64,000 bases of DNA from Microvirga sp. 17 mud 1-3 (GCF_003151255.1 NZ_CP029481.1:1302001-1366000), one strand, 5' to 3'; positions 26,191 to 35,695 are shown, counted from the stretch's first letter. Program-made: numbers and translations. The notes: generated by a model from the sequence alone, not told the origin.

Positions 26191-26931
26191 ATGGCAACTC
26201 TTGAAGGCGGTGCCTATCACGACACGCTTCACGGTACCCATTCCCCGGATGTGATCTTCGGGAATGGAGGGGATGACTTCCTCTTCGGCGGAGGGGGCAA
26301 CGACGCCCTCTTCGGCGGTGAGGGCGACGACCTTCTCTTCGGCGGCAACGGCGAGGATGCGCTGTTCGGCGGAACGGGCGACGACAAACTCTTCGGCGGC
26401 AACGGCAATGACGTGCTGCAGGGCGGTGAGGGCGACGACGTTCTCTTCGGCGGCAATGGCGACGACGTGCTGCAAGGCGGCGCCGGTGACGATTACCTCC
26501 GGGGCGGCAACGGCAACGACGTCGTCCAGGGCGGCGATGGAAACGACATCCTCGAGGGCAATTCCGGCAACGATCTGTTGCAGGGCGGCGCCGGCGACGA
26601 CGTCATCCGTGGCGGCTCGGGCGACGACATCATCCACGGCGGCGCAGGCGACGATGTTCTGTACGGTAATTCCGGACAGGATGTCTTCGTGTTCTCCGGC
26701 GGCGGCGGCAACGACGTCGTCATGGACTTCAAGGTCGGCGAGGACCTGCTGCAGGTCTCCAAGGGAATCAACGGTACCGACATCGCGTCGGCCGACGATC
26801 TCGCAAGCCGCGTTCACCAGGTGGGTGGCAACACCCTCGTCGATCTCGGCAATGGCGACACGGTCACGCTCGTCAATGTCAATGCGGACGACGTGCAGAG
26901 CAACCCGAACGACTACTTCTCGGTCCATTAA
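26191..26931 (+). CDS. Small RTX calcium-binding protein, probable type I secretion substrate
   Basis: A 246-residue acidic protein. From about residue 15 to 167 it is almost nothing but tandem nonapeptides of the form GGxGxDxLx: sixteen regular copies plus one degenerate leading copy. Such repeats fold into a calcium-filled beta-roll outside the cell. The last 80 residues (GQDVFVFSGGGGNDVVMDF and onward) look like the uncleaved C-terminal secretion signal region. There is no N-terminal signal peptide and no room for an enzymatic domain. It lies directly after the type I ATPase and adaptor genes but has its own long upstream region. AGGAGACAGGT fixes the start. A structural or surface role is inferred. 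Confidence 0.92.
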   Translation: MATLEGGAYHDTLHGTHSPDVIFGNGGDDFLFGGGGNDALFGGEGDDLLFGGNGEDALFGGTGDDKLFGGNGNDVLQGGEGDDVLFGGNGDDVLQGGAGDDYLRGGNGNDVVQGGDGNDILEGNSGNDLLQGGAGDDVIRGGSGDDIIHGGAGDDVLYGNSGQDVFVFSGGGGNDVVMDFKVGEDLLQVSKGINGTDIASADDLASRVHQVGGNTLVDLGNGDTVTLVNVNADDVQSNPNDYFSVH

Positions 26932-26939
26932 CCTGTCGG

Positions 26940-26966
26940 GGCGCTGCGGCCACACGCTGCAGCGCC
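26940..26966 (+). terminator. Hairpin after the RTX gene (possible attenuator)
   Basis: Perfect 8-base arms GGCGCTGC and GCAGCGCC with an 11-base loop start 8 bases after the RTX stop codon. There is no long T-run. It may partly end transcription or protect the abundant RTX mRNA. Confidence 0.45.
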
Positions 26967-26991
26967 TCCTCCTACGAGGTGTTTGAACGGC

Positions 26992-29220
26992 ATGGCGCTG
27001 CTCGATCTATCGGACGTGGTTTTAACGGAAAACGAGGCGGATCTGCCACGGGCCTTTCATCTGGGCGGCGCGGCGATGCTGATCGTCTGGGATGTTCCCG
27101 AGCCGGTCCAGGTTCCCGCGTCTCTGTCGGTCGCGGATGCGGTCGTTGCGCCGACGGCATCACTGCGCCTTCCGCGCCAGGATGGCGGAACCCGTCTTCT
27201 TTGGGTCCTGCGCCGGCCCGAGCGTGTTTCCCTGCGGGCCGTACTGTCGGCGGAAAGTCTCGGTTTGAACACCGAACTGTCGCTGGCGGGTGATGCGCCT
27301 CTTCCGGCATTCGATGCGGCTGCGCTCCTCGACGATCTTGAAAGACAGGCAGGCGCCACGCTCGTGTCCACCCTGCTGGGCCTATGGAGCGGCCTTTTCC
27401 GTCTTCAGCGCAACACGACCTTTCTTCGCAACGTGAAGATGCTGCTGCGTCGGCTGGAGCCCTCGCCGCAGCCGGCCGCCATTGTGGCCCGGGCGGTCGA
27501 CGGACTCGTCCTGCTCCAGACCCCTTTCCCGGCAGGCTTCGGGACGATCCACGCAATCCATCGGGTTAGCCCTCGTGGCGTGGAACGCCTGAAAGGGCAG
27601 CCGCATCGCTCGCGCCTGGGGCGGGGGCGTGAGGCGCTGCATCTCCTGACCGTGGCCGAAGAGGCAGGCGAGCAATCCGACTGGCTCGTCTTCACCGGGC
27701 CTGACGGTCTCCAGGCAAGAACCATCCTGCGGCCCGACAAGAAAATACAATCCTTGACGGCGTGGCTGCGCGAGCATGGCAAGCGCGCGGCCGGCCTGCG
27801 TGAACATCTTCTGATGGAGATGCCGGGCCTTACGACTTCGGGCGATGTCGCGTCCGTGGAAGCGCAGCTCGGCGCCCCTCTGGACCGTCAGCGGGTCACG
27901 GGTGCGGGCCTCTCTGCCGAGATCGCCTGTGCGCTGTCCACCGCGCGCGGAACGCTCGTGACGGGCTGGTTCCGTGACCCGCTGAATCTCGTCGCCGGCG
28001 TGGCCGCCATCGGGCGGGACGGCACGGTCCATGATCTGACCGGGGAGCTGCGCCGGTTTCCGGTTGCTGCCGAGGATGCAGGGGGCGGCCGGGTGAGCGC
28101 AGTCGGCTTCGCGGCCCTGGCGCCTGCAGCCGGCGGAGCGGCGCCCCTGCTCCAGCCGCGCTTTCGCCTGCTTCTGCGCTCGGGCGCCTATCATCCCCTC
28201 GTTCCTGCCCCGCAGTCGGCCGATCCGGTCGAGGCCCGTGCAGCGGCCCTGCGTGCCGTGCCGCCGCAGCACGTGGACGAAGCGCTCCTGGCGGATGTGC
28301 TCGCGCCCGTCATCGCCGACCTTCACGAGAAGGCGCGCGCGGGCACGAATGAGCCGCGCGTCCATCAGATCGGCCAGCCGCTGCTGCGCCCGAAAGTCTC
28401 GGTCGTCATCCCCCTCTACAAAGCGCTGGACTTTCTGCGCTTCCAGATCGCCGCCTTCGCGACGGATCCGTGGTTCAGGCAGAATGCCGAGCTGATCTAT
28501 GTGCTCGACTCGCCTGAGCAGGCTGCGGAGGTCGAGCACCTGATCGGCGGACTGCATCTCGTCTATGAGCTTCCGATTCTGCTTGCCGTGATGGAGCGCA
28601 ACGGCGGCTATGCCCGCGCCTGCAATGCGGGCGCCGCCCTGGCGCGCGGCGAGGTTCTGGCGCTCGTCAATTCGGATGTGGTCCCGGTCGCGCCGGGATG
28701 GCTCGAAGCGCTCGTGATGCGGCTGTCCGGCCGCCGGCGTGTCGGCGCCGTGGGTCCGAAGCTCCTCTTCGAGGATGGCTCCCTTCAGCATGCGGGCATG
28801 TATTTCGAGCGCGACCACCGCGGACGCTGGCTCAACCACCACTACTACAAGGGCATGCCGCGCTTTTATGCTCCAGCGACGGAAGAGCGCCTCGTGCCCG
28901 CCGTGACCGGAGCCTGTCTGGTGATGTCTCGGCCGCTCTTCGAGACGGTCGGCGGCTTCACGGAGGATTACGTAATCGGCGATTATGAGGACAGCGACTT
29001 GTGCCTCAAGATCACGGCCGCGGATCGCCGGATCCTCTATGCGGCCAATGTCGAGCTCTATCACCTGGAGCGCAAGTCGATGACGCTCAGCAGCGACTAC
29101 ATGAAGGGCGTCGCCTGGCAATACAACTGCGCTCTTCATGCCTCCCGCTGGGGAGACAGGATCGCGGCCATCATGAACGCGCAGCTCCGAACTTCAAAAA
29201 ACAAGAGGACAGCCGCATGA
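26992..29220 (+). CDS. Glycosyltransferase family 2 protein, large multidomain
   Basis: A 742-residue cytoplasmic protein. The C-terminal third is a GT2 domain (from about residue 465): PKVSVVIPLYKALDF, the metal/nucleotide-sugar motif LVNSDVVP near 560, VTGACLVMSRPLFE and the acceptor-side GDYEDSDLCLK near 662. The first 460 residues are not a known enzyme to me. They include a segment LSTARGTLVTGWFRDP that recurs in two neighbouring proteins (see findings). Start: ATG 26992, or TTG 26983, which is better placed after GAGG. It opens a tight eight-gene run, and its stop overlaps the next start by 4 bases. Sugar donor and acceptor are unknown; surface glycan synthesis is inferred. Confidence 0.87.
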   Translation: MALLDLSDVVLTENEADLPRAFHLGGAAMLIVWDVPEPVQVPASLSVADAVVAPTASLRLPRQDGGTRLLWVLRRPERVSLRAVLSAESLGLNTELSLAGDAPLPAFDAAALLDDLERQAGATLVSTLLGLWSGLFRLQRNTTFLRNVKMLLRRLEPSPQPAAIVARAVDGLVLLQTPFPAGFGTIHAIHRVSPRGVERLKGQPHRSRLGRGREALHLLTVAEEAGEQSDWLVFTGPDGLQARTILRPDKKIQSLTAWLREHGKRAAGLREHLLMEMPGLTTSGDVASVEAQLGAPLDRQRVTGAGLSAEIACALSTARGTLVTGWFRDPLNLVAGVAAIGRDGTVHDLTGELRRFPVAAEDAGGGRVSAVGFAALAPAAGGAAPLLQPRFRLLLRSGAYHPLVPAPQSADPVEARAAALRAVPPQHVDEALLADVLAPVIADLHEKARAGTNEPRVHQIGQPLLRPKVSVVIPLYKALDFLRFQIAAFATDPWFRQNAELIYVLDSPEQAAEVEHLIGGLHLVYELPILLAVMERNGGYARACNAGAALARGEVLALVNSDVVPVAPGWLEALVMRLSGRRRVGAVGPKLLFEDGSLQHAGMYFERDHRGRWLNHHYYKGMPRFYAPATEERLVPAVTGACLVMSRPLFETVGGFTEDYVIGDYEDSDLCLKITAADRRILYAANVELYHLERKSMTLSSDYMKGVAWQYNCALHASRWGDRIAAIMNAQLRTSKNKRTAA

Positions 29221-30050
29221 ATGCTCAGGTTGGCAGCAAGGTCAGCGCCTATCGGCCCTTGCTCTCCCCCGCCGAGGAGGCACGCCTCTCGGTCACCGTC
29301 GAAGGGATCACGCGCAACCGCTTCCTTCCTGCGCCGCCGCCCGAGAACGTCTTCGTCGGGGATGGGGATTATCGCGCGATCGGAGCGGAATATCTCGGTC
29401 ATTTCGTGCGCCTGGGCGGCCTCAAGCCGACGGATCGCGTTCTCGACATCGGCTGCGGCATCGGCCGCATGGCGGTGCCGCTGACCCAGTATCTGGATGG
29501 CCAGGCGGGCTGCTACGAGGGCGTCGATCCCGTGCGGGAAGGGATCGAGTGGTGCGTGCAGAACATCACGCCTGCCTATCCGCATTTCCGGTTCTGCCAG
29601 ATCGACTTGGCGCACGAACTCTACAATCCCGGCGGTTCCCTCGCGGGGCACGAGGTGGTCCTGCCGTTCTCGGACGCGAACTTCGACTTCGTCGCCATGG
29701 TGTCGGTCGCGACGCACCTGCCGGTGTCGGAGATCGCTGCCTATGCACGCGAGGTCATGCGCCTGATGGCCCCGGGCGGGCGGCTTTTTATGACGGCCTT
29801 CCTGGTCCTCGACGGAGATGTGGATAGGGCAAACGCACGCCCCCGCTTCACGGCCGGCAAGGAGGAGGGAACCTGGTACGGCGATCCGGACGCGCCGCTC
29901 GCGGCGATCGGCTTCGACCGTCACCTGGTCGAGCAGGCCGTGCGCGAGGCCGGACTCAACATCGAGCGGGTCAGCCTCGGCCACTGGCGCAACATCGACA
30001 GCACTCATTACCAGGATGTGGTGATCGCGACGAAACCGGAGGCCGCCTGA
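29217..30050 (+). CDS. Class I SAM-dependent methyltransferase
   Basis: A 277-residue Rossmann-fold methyltransferase. The SAM-binding motif I is RVLDIGCGIGRMAVPL; EGVDPVREGIEW is motif II and SDANFDFVAMVSVATHLP motif IV, and the late APGGRLFMTAFLV is typical. Start overlaps the stop of the GT2 gene (ATGA), and the GT4 gene follows after one base, so it is part of the glycosyltransferase operon. It most likely methylates a sugar or chain end of the glycan, though the acceptor cannot be read from the sequence. Confidence 0.9.
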   Translation: MNAQVGSKVSAYRPLLSPAEEARLSVTVEGITRNRFLPAPPPENVFVGDGDYRAIGAEYLGHFVRLGGLKPTDRVLDIGCGIGRMAVPLTQYLDGQAGCYEGVDPVREGIEWCVQNITPAYPHFRFCQIDLAHELYNPGGSLAGHEVVLPFSDANFDFVAMVSVATHLPVSEIAAYAREVMRLMAPGGRLFMTAFLVLDGDVDRANARPRFTAGKEEGTWYGDPDAPLAAIGFDRHLVEQAVREAGLNIERVSLGHWRNIDSTHYQDVVIATKPEAA

Positions 30051-30051
30051 C

Positions 30052-31311
30052 ATGCGGGTTCTCGTCGTCGCCCATAACCATCCGGACCTGCATCCAGGAG
30101 GGACCGAGATCTTCGCCCACGACCTGTTCCGCGAACTGCGGACACGGCCTGGCATCGAAGCTCTGTTCCTCGCGGCTACCAACAGGGTTCACCGAGAGCC
30201 GCGCCCCGGCACGAGCTTCCAGGCCGTGACGGATGCTCCCGACGAGGTGGTGCTCTGGAGCGGACATTTCGATCATTTCTACCTGAGCCAGGTGGACACC
30301 TACGGGGTCGTCCCGCAGCTGGCCGCGCTCCTGCGGGAGTTCCGTCCCGACGTGGTTCATATCCACCATGTCCTGCTTCTCGGCGTGGAGTTCATTGCGC
30401 TCATCCGGCGCGTGCTGCCGCAGGCGCGCATCGTGATGACGCTCCACGATTACTACGCCATCTGCGCCCATGACGGCTTGATGATGCGGACCAAGGGACG
30501 CGAGCGCTGCGAGCGCGCCTCGCCGAACCGGTGCAGCGGATGCTTCCCTGACATTCCCGCCGACCGCTTCCTCCTGCGCGAGCGCTATCTCAAAACCCTG
30601 CTCGCACAGGTCGACCGTTTCATCGCGCCGAGCCGCTTCATCAAGGAGCGTTTCGTCGCCTGGGGGTTGCCTGAGGCCGTCATCGACGTGGTGCCGAACG
30701 GTCGGCCCGAAGCTCCTGTGGCCGCACATCGTGCCTCGCCAGACGGACGACGCCCCGTCTTCGGCTATTTCGGCAACCTGAATCCCTGGAAGGGGGCGCC
30801 CGTGCTGCTGCGGGCCGTGCAACGCCTGATCGCCGAAGGTCGGGAGGATTTCGAGCTGCGCATCCATGGCGGCGCGCCGTTTCAGGCGGAGAGCTTCGTC
30901 GAGGAGGTCGACGACCTCGCGCGTGCGGTCGAGCCTCACGTGGTGCGCCTCGGTCCCTATCGCCGGGAGGAGCTTCCGGCCCTCATGGCGGCGGTGGACT
31001 GGGTCATCGTGCCGTCCATCTGGTGGGAGAACGCGCCCCTGGTGATCCAGGAGGCCTTTCATCATCGGCGCCCCGTCATCGCGAGCGGCATCGGCGGGAT
31101 GGCAGAGGCCGTGACGGACGGCCGGGACGGGCTCCACGTGCGCCCGGACGATCCCGTCGCGCTCGCCCGCACCATGGCGCAGGCCATGGACGAGCCGCAG
31201 CTCTGGAGCAGGCTGGTCGAAGGGATCCGGCCGCCTCCAACCATTGCCGAAACGGCCGAACGGCATCTTCGCCTTTATGGCGACCTCGATATTTCCGCAC
31301 AGGCAGCCTGA
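30052..31311 (+). CDS. Glycosyltransferase family 4 protein (first paralogue)
   Basis: A 419-residue GT-B fold retaining glycosyltransferase. The N-terminal domain begins VLVVAHNHPDLHPGGTEIFA; the C-terminal donor domain has FGYFGNLNPWKGAPVLLRAV, IPSIWWENAPLVIQEAF and HRRPVIASGIGGMAE, which contain the conserved Glu of the donor site. A Cys-containing insert, RCSGCFPDI, lies near residue 165 and recurs in the second GT4 gene of the operon. It probably adds one sugar of the chain in the cytoplasm. Confidence 0.92.
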   Translation: MRVLVVAHNHPDLHPGGTEIFAHDLFRELRTRPGIEALFLAATNRVHREPRPGTSFQAVTDAPDEVVLWSGHFDHFYLSQVDTYGVVPQLAALLREFRPDVVHIHHVLLLGVEFIALIRRVLPQARIVMTLHDYYAICAHDGLMMRTKGRERCERASPNRCSGCFPDIPADRFLLRERYLKTLLAQVDRFIAPSRFIKERFVAWGLPEAVIDVVPNGRPEAPVAAHRASPDGRRPVFGYFGNLNPWKGAPVLLRAVQRLIAEGREDFELRIHGGAPFQAESFVEEVDDLARAVEPHVVRLGPYRREELPALMAAVDWVIVPSIWWENAPLVIQEAFHHRRPVIASGIGGMAEAVTDGRDGLHVRPDDPVALARTMAQAMDEPQLWSRLVEGIRPPPTIAETAERHLRLYGDLDISAQAA

Positions 31312-31330
31312 TGCAGGGAGGGACGACCTC

Positions 31331-32089
31331 ATGAGCATGGCAGAAGTCAAAGCGCCGATCCGGCAGGCTCCGGAGCCGACGGGTGGCCAGATCCAAGGAC
31401 GGCTCGATGCCGTCGAAAGCCGGCGCCTCTACGGCTGGGTCTGGGACCGCGCGCAGCCACAGGAAAGGCTCCTCGTGCGCGTGCTCTTCCGGGGGCGCAT
31501 GGTGGCCTCTGCCACGGCCGACCGTCCGCGTGTCGACCTGAGGCGCAACGGCATCGGCGACGGGGCCTATGCGTTCGAGGTCGAGCTGCCGGTCAGCGTC
31601 AGCCAGGACCTTGGAGATCTTGAGGTCGTGGCGGTCTCGCGCAAGACCGGGGAGGAGATCATCCTCCCGGCACCAACCCAGGACGAGCGTGCCGCGGAGG
31701 CGGCGATCAGCGCTCCGCTCAATCGGGTCCTTCAGCAGCTCGAAGTGCTGATCACCGCGCAGCACCGTTCGCAGATCATCCTGCGGGAAGCCGTGGAGGG
31801 GATCCGTGAGACGGCCGGGCAGGTGGAGCGCATGGCCTCTCAGGAAGACGGCATCGGTGCGGCCCTGGAGGTCGTCCGTTCCAACCACGGCGAGCTCGCC
31901 CAGCGCATTGCCGACGTGGAGGTGTTCCACATGCGCTTCGACAAGATGATCGCCGGCTTCGACGAGCGGATCGCCGAGCTGGCGAACGCGGCCGACCGGC
32001 CCATGCGCCGCGCCGTCGCGATCCTGATCGCCCTGGCGGGCATCTCGGCCGCCAGCGCCCTTTCGACCCTTGTGATTGCGCTGCGATAG
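31331..32089 (+). CDS. Membrane-anchored coiled-coil protein with GW module
   Basis: A 252-residue protein of unknown function. Residues about 18-85 form a compact module (GRLDAVESRRLYGWVWDRA to AYAFEVELP) that also occurs in the two large glycosyltransferase-like proteins of the operon. A long helical, probably coiled-coil segment follows, and a single C-terminal membrane helix (VAILIALAGISAASALSTL) anchors it. It has no catalytic motif. It may dock glycosyltransferases at the inner membrane or act as a chain-length or assembly factor; this is inference from context. ATG 31331 follows GGAGGGA; an ATG at 31337 is possible. Confidence 0.75.
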   Translation: MSMAEVKAPIRQAPEPTGGQIQGRLDAVESRRLYGWVWDRAQPQERLLVRVLFRGRMVASATADRPRVDLRRNGIGDGAYAFEVELPVSVSQDLGDLEVVAVSRKTGEEIILPAPTQDERAAEAAISAPLNRVLQQLEVLITAQHRSQIILREAVEGIRETAGQVERMASQEDGIGAALEVVRSNHGELAQRIADVEVFHMRFDKMIAGFDERIAELANAADRPMRRAVAILIALAGISAASALSTLVIALR

Positions 32090-32097
32090 GAGAATTC

Positions 32098-34359
32098 ATG
32101 ACGATTGCAGTCCGCCATCCGCCGCAGAGCGATGTGCCGCGCGCCGTTCGCGCCGACCCTGTCGGAGGTGGCGCCTTTCTGGCCGATCCCCTGAGCCTGC
32201 CGACCGACGGCGAAACCGTCATCGCCGCACCCGTAGGAGAGGACCTTCTGCTCCTCGCGGGCGTGACGGACGCCATGTCCCGCTCGGTCCCGGTCCTGCT
32301 CAACGGCGACCCTGCGCTGTCGATGACCGCGAACGTGGTCACATGGGTGCGCAAGGAGGCGCCTCCGGAAGCCTGCATCGGATTCGTGGCGGTCGTCCCG
32401 GTCAAGGTCGCGGGCCGGGTCCGCATTCGCTCCATCGTGATGCGCCGCAAGGGGCAGCCGCTCCGCTACACCCTGGTGAGGCGGGCCCTGCCGCTCATGG
32501 GCCTGATGAACATCGTCGCTGTCGATGCCGAATCCGAGTTTCCGAAGGTCGCGGACGGCGTCGCCCAGGCTCTGGTCAGCGGACGGTCGGATCCCAAGCG
32601 CGTGGCAGCGGCCCTGTCCATGCTCACGGCGGCCGCACGGGCGGACGGTTTCGTCGAGGTCATGGGCGCGCTCGATACAGGCGAGATCCTGCTCCAGGGC
32701 TGGTCGAGCGAGTTGCCCCTCGATCGCTCACGGCTGATCGTCTCCCATGAGGGCCTCACGTCCGGCGACTTCGCGGCCGCCAAGGTGGTGCGCGACGATC
32801 TGGGGGAGCGGGGATACGGCTTCGTCGGCGTCCTCAACACCGGCGAGGCGACGGTCGACCTCGAAAGATTGCAGCGGCTCTTCTTCCGTGGGCCGCAGGG
32901 CTGGCGAACGCTCGAGATCTATGACAGGCGCGTTCGCCTCGCACCGATCGACGTGCCCGCCCATATCCGCGATGTGCTTCCCCGGGCGGCCGCCGAGGCC
33001 GAAACGTTGGCCCTGCTGCAGAAGATGGGCGCGCGTTACGACGGGCGCGACACGGTCTCATCCCTCAAGGAGCCCGTCCGGATCGGCATGGATGCGGTTC
33101 TGGACCTGGCGAAGGGAGGCATTCTCGTCAGCGGCTGGATGCTGGACCCCGAGCAGGCCGTCAGGGAGGTCATCCTCCATGCGGGCAAGCAATCTGCCCG
33201 CATCGACGGAACATGGACACGCCTGGCCCGGCCCGATGTGACGGCGGCCTTCCAGCACGATCCGGCCTTCGGCCACAGCATCGATCCGCACCGGCACGAC
33301 CACGGCTTCCTGGCTTTCGTGCCCGGGCTCGCCCCCGGGAGCGAAGATCCGGTCTATTTCGAGATCGTGACGGGGGAGGACACGTCCGCATTCTATCCGC
33401 TCAAGCCCGTGCGGGCCTCGTCCCGCCGCGCTCTGGACCGGATCGTGGCGGCGCTCGATCCGCGCTCCGCCGCGACCGGTATGGCGATCGAAACCCATAT
33501 CGGGCCGATGATCCAGGTGTTCGACCACCCCAAGCCGCGGCCCGTGGAGCAGCGCGATTTCGGCTATGATGAGAGCGCATCCGGCCTCGCATTGGCGCTC
33601 GGCGGCCGCCGTGACGGTGAGGAGGTGCTCGTCACTCTCTCGCTTCTGGCCCTCGACCCCGCGATGCATGACATTCCTATCATCGTCTGCGTGCCGATGG
33701 AGCTCTACGGCAAGATCGCCGCGGAGGTGCAGCGTCTTGCGAGGTTCTACGGCCTCGGCGTCAGGCTCGTGGGCGCCGAGGGCGTGCAGGATGCGTGCGA
33801 CGCTCTCGATGCGGCCGCCCAGGCCACGAAGGTCGAGACGCTCGCGTTCCTGTCCGCCGGCGTCATGCCGCGCCGCTCCGGATGGCTGCCGGTTCTCGAA
33901 CGGGCCCACCGCAACCGGAACGGAAAGGCCCTGGTCAGCCCGACGATCCTGTTCGAGGACGACTCAGTCTGTTTCGCCGGCACCATTCTGGACCCGCGGG
34001 AGCGGCGCCTGGTTGACAGTTTCCTGGGCTATCCGTGCGACGTCATCCGCGGCGCGGAGCCCATGGAAGTCATGGCCGGGTCGAGTGCCTGCTGCATCCT
34101 CTCCCGCGCGGCGTTCCACGATATCGGCGGTTTCAGCCAGTCCTATCTGAGCGTCCGGGAAAAGAGCCGCGATCTGAGCCTGAAACTGAAGCTCGCCGGC
34201 ACGCCTTCGATCTGGCTGCCGGACATCGAGATGGTCGCGGCGGATGGCGACCCGGCCGAAGTAGGCCTCTCGTGGCAGCGGCTAGTGCAGCACGTGGACC
34301 GCTGGAGCTTCGACCGGCGCTGGTCTCTCCTGGTCGCCAACATGCGAGGAGCCGAATGA
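32098..34359 (+). CDS. Large GT2-like protein, probably degenerate, with two GW modules
   Basis: A 753-residue cytoplasmic protein. Its C-terminal third resembles the last part of a GT2 domain (LVSPTILFEDDSVCFAGT, GSSACCILSRAAFHDIGGFSQ), but the N-terminal nucleotide-sugar half is poorly matched and no clear DxD is visible at the expected place. The middle has two copies of the module also found in its neighbours: GALDTGEILLQGWSSE and DAVLDLAKGGILVSGWMLDP. It may be a non-catalytic partner of the GT2 encoded upstream. It is separated by 8 bases from the gene before and overlaps the next start. Confidence 0.78.
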   Translation: MTIAVRHPPQSDVPRAVRADPVGGGAFLADPLSLPTDGETVIAAPVGEDLLLLAGVTDAMSRSVPVLLNGDPALSMTANVVTWVRKEAPPEACIGFVAVVPVKVAGRVRIRSIVMRRKGQPLRYTLVRRALPLMGLMNIVAVDAESEFPKVADGVAQALVSGRSDPKRVAAALSMLTAAARADGFVEVMGALDTGEILLQGWSSELPLDRSRLIVSHEGLTSGDFAAAKVVRDDLGERGYGFVGVLNTGEATVDLERLQRLFFRGPQGWRTLEIYDRRVRLAPIDVPAHIRDVLPRAAAEAETLALLQKMGARYDGRDTVSSLKEPVRIGMDAVLDLAKGGILVSGWMLDPEQAVREVILHAGKQSARIDGTWTRLARPDVTAAFQHDPAFGHSIDPHRHDHGFLAFVPGLAPGSEDPVYFEIVTGEDTSAFYPLKPVRASSRRALDRIVAALDPRSAATGMAIETHIGPMIQVFDHPKPRPVEQRDFGYDESASGLALALGGRRDGEEVLVTLSLLALDPAMHDIPIIVCVPMELYGKIAAEVQRLARFYGLGVRLVGAEGVQDACDALDAAAQATKVETLAFLSAGVMPRRSGWLPVLERAHRNRNGKALVSPTILFEDDSVCFAGTILDPRERRLVDSFLGYPCDVIRGAEPMEVMAGSSACCILSRAAFHDIGGFSQSYLSVREKSRDLSLKLKLAGTPSIWLPDIEMVAADGDPAEVGLSWQRLVQHVDRWSFDRRWSLLVANMRGAE

Positions 34360-35654
34360 CTGTTCACCCGTTACGCGTTCTCGTGGTTTCCCACGGCCAT
34401 CCGAGCCTGTCCCTCGGTGGCGCGGAGGTCGCCTCCTATAACCTCCACAAGGGGCTGAACACCCTCGAGGATGTAAATTCCCGCTTCCTTGCCCGCGTCG
34501 GCCATCCGGTCGTGCGACATGGGGGGACGGCGCTTCTGAGCCTGCGCCAGAAACAGGGAGAGATTCTCTACCACGCCGACGATTACGACCATTTCTTCCT
34601 GTCCAACCGGAACACCGAGGAGGTGGAGCGCGACTTCATGCGCGTGGTGCTCGACCTCAAGCCGGACGTGATCCATTTCCATCACTTCATCGGCCTCGGT
34701 CTCGAATGCCTCTATGCGGTCCGGCGGGCCCTGCCGGACACGGTCATCGTCGTGACGTTCCACGAGTTCCTGTCCATCTGCCACCACCACGGCCAGATGG
34801 TGAAGACCGGCAACGGCAACCTGTGCCGGCAATCCTCTCCGGCCGATTGCAACGCCTGCTTCCCGGACATCTCGCCCGCGCGCTTCCTGCGCCGGGAGAA
34901 GTTCGTGCGCGGGCTTTTGGAGCTGGCGGACCATTTCGTCTCGCCGAGCCACTTTCTGGTGGACCGCTACGTGGATTGGGGGCTCGACAGATCGAAGTTC
35001 ACGGTGATTGAGAACGGCCTCGACATTGTGGAGCCGACGCCGCCCCGGCCCCTGCCGCCCGGCGGTCGCCGCGCCCGGTTCGCCTATTTCGGGCAGATCA
35101 CCGCGTTCAAGGGTGTCGACGTCCTGCTCGATGCGGTGGCGCGCATTCCGGAATCCGTCTGGGGCGACGATGCCCAGCTGATGATCTTCGGCGGCAATCT
35201 CGAACGGCAGCCGGAAGCCTTCCGGCAGAAGATCGAGAAGCTCGTCGAGCAGGCAGGCTCACGGGCACGCTTCTACGGCGCCTATCAGAACGCCGAGATG
35301 CCGCGCCTCATGCAGTCCATCGACTGGACCGTCATTCCGTCGATCTGGTGGGAGAACTCGCCCATCGTGATCCAGGAATCCTTCTTCCACGGTCGCCCCA
35401 TGATCGCCAGCAATATCGGCGGCATGGCCGAGAAGATCACCGACGGGGTCAACGGCCTGCATTTCAGGGTCGGATCGCCCGAGGACCTGATCGACCGGAT
35501 GGTCGAGGCCCTGACGGATCCGGGACTCTGGGACCGGCTTCGCGCCGGCATCGCGCAGCCGATCAGCTACCGGGACTGCGCCCAGAAACACCTCGACCTC
35601 TACTACACCGTCGCGGCGAACCGCGACTCCGTACCCGCCGTGCGTTCGGCCTGA
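34356..35654 (+). CDS. Glycosyltransferase family 4 protein (second paralogue)
   Basis: A 432-residue GT-B glycosyltransferase. It begins LRVLVVSHGHPSLSLGGAEVA; the donor domain has FAYFGQITAFKGVDVLLDAV, IPSIWWENSPIVIQESFF and GRPMIASNIGGMAEK. The Cys insert CNACFPDI near residue 170 matches the first GT4 gene, so the two are paralogues that probably add successive related sugars. I chose ATG 34356, overlapping the stop of the preceding gene, since the fold starts there; the frame stays open upstream but inside that gene. Confidence 0.92.
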   Translation: MTVHPLRVLVVSHGHPSLSLGGAEVASYNLHKGLNTLEDVNSRFLARVGHPVVRHGGTALLSLRQKQGEILYHADDYDHFFLSNRNTEEVERDFMRVVLDLKPDVIHFHHFIGLGLECLYAVRRALPDTVIVVTFHEFLSICHHHGQMVKTGNGNLCRQSSPADCNACFPDISPARFLRREKFVRGLLELADHFVSPSHFLVDRYVDWGLDRSKFTVIENGLDIVEPTPPRPLPPGGRRARFAYFGQITAFKGVDVLLDAVARIPESVWGDDAQLMIFGGNLERQPEAFRQKIEKLVEQAGSRARFYGAYQNAEMPRLMQSIDWTVIPSIWWENSPIVIQESFFHGRPMIASNIGGMAEKITDGVNGLHFRVGSPEDLIDRMVEALTDPGLWDRLRAGIAQPISYRDCAQKHLDLYYTVAANRDSVPAVRSA

Positions 35655-35695
35655 CATTCGCCCGGCATACGCCTATAACCAGAAGGAGAGACAAC

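Noticed and set aside
26260..26690. Short tandem DNA repeats resembling a repeat array
   Set aside because: They encode the RTX nonapeptides in frame; there are no spacers and no cas genes, so this is not CRISPR.
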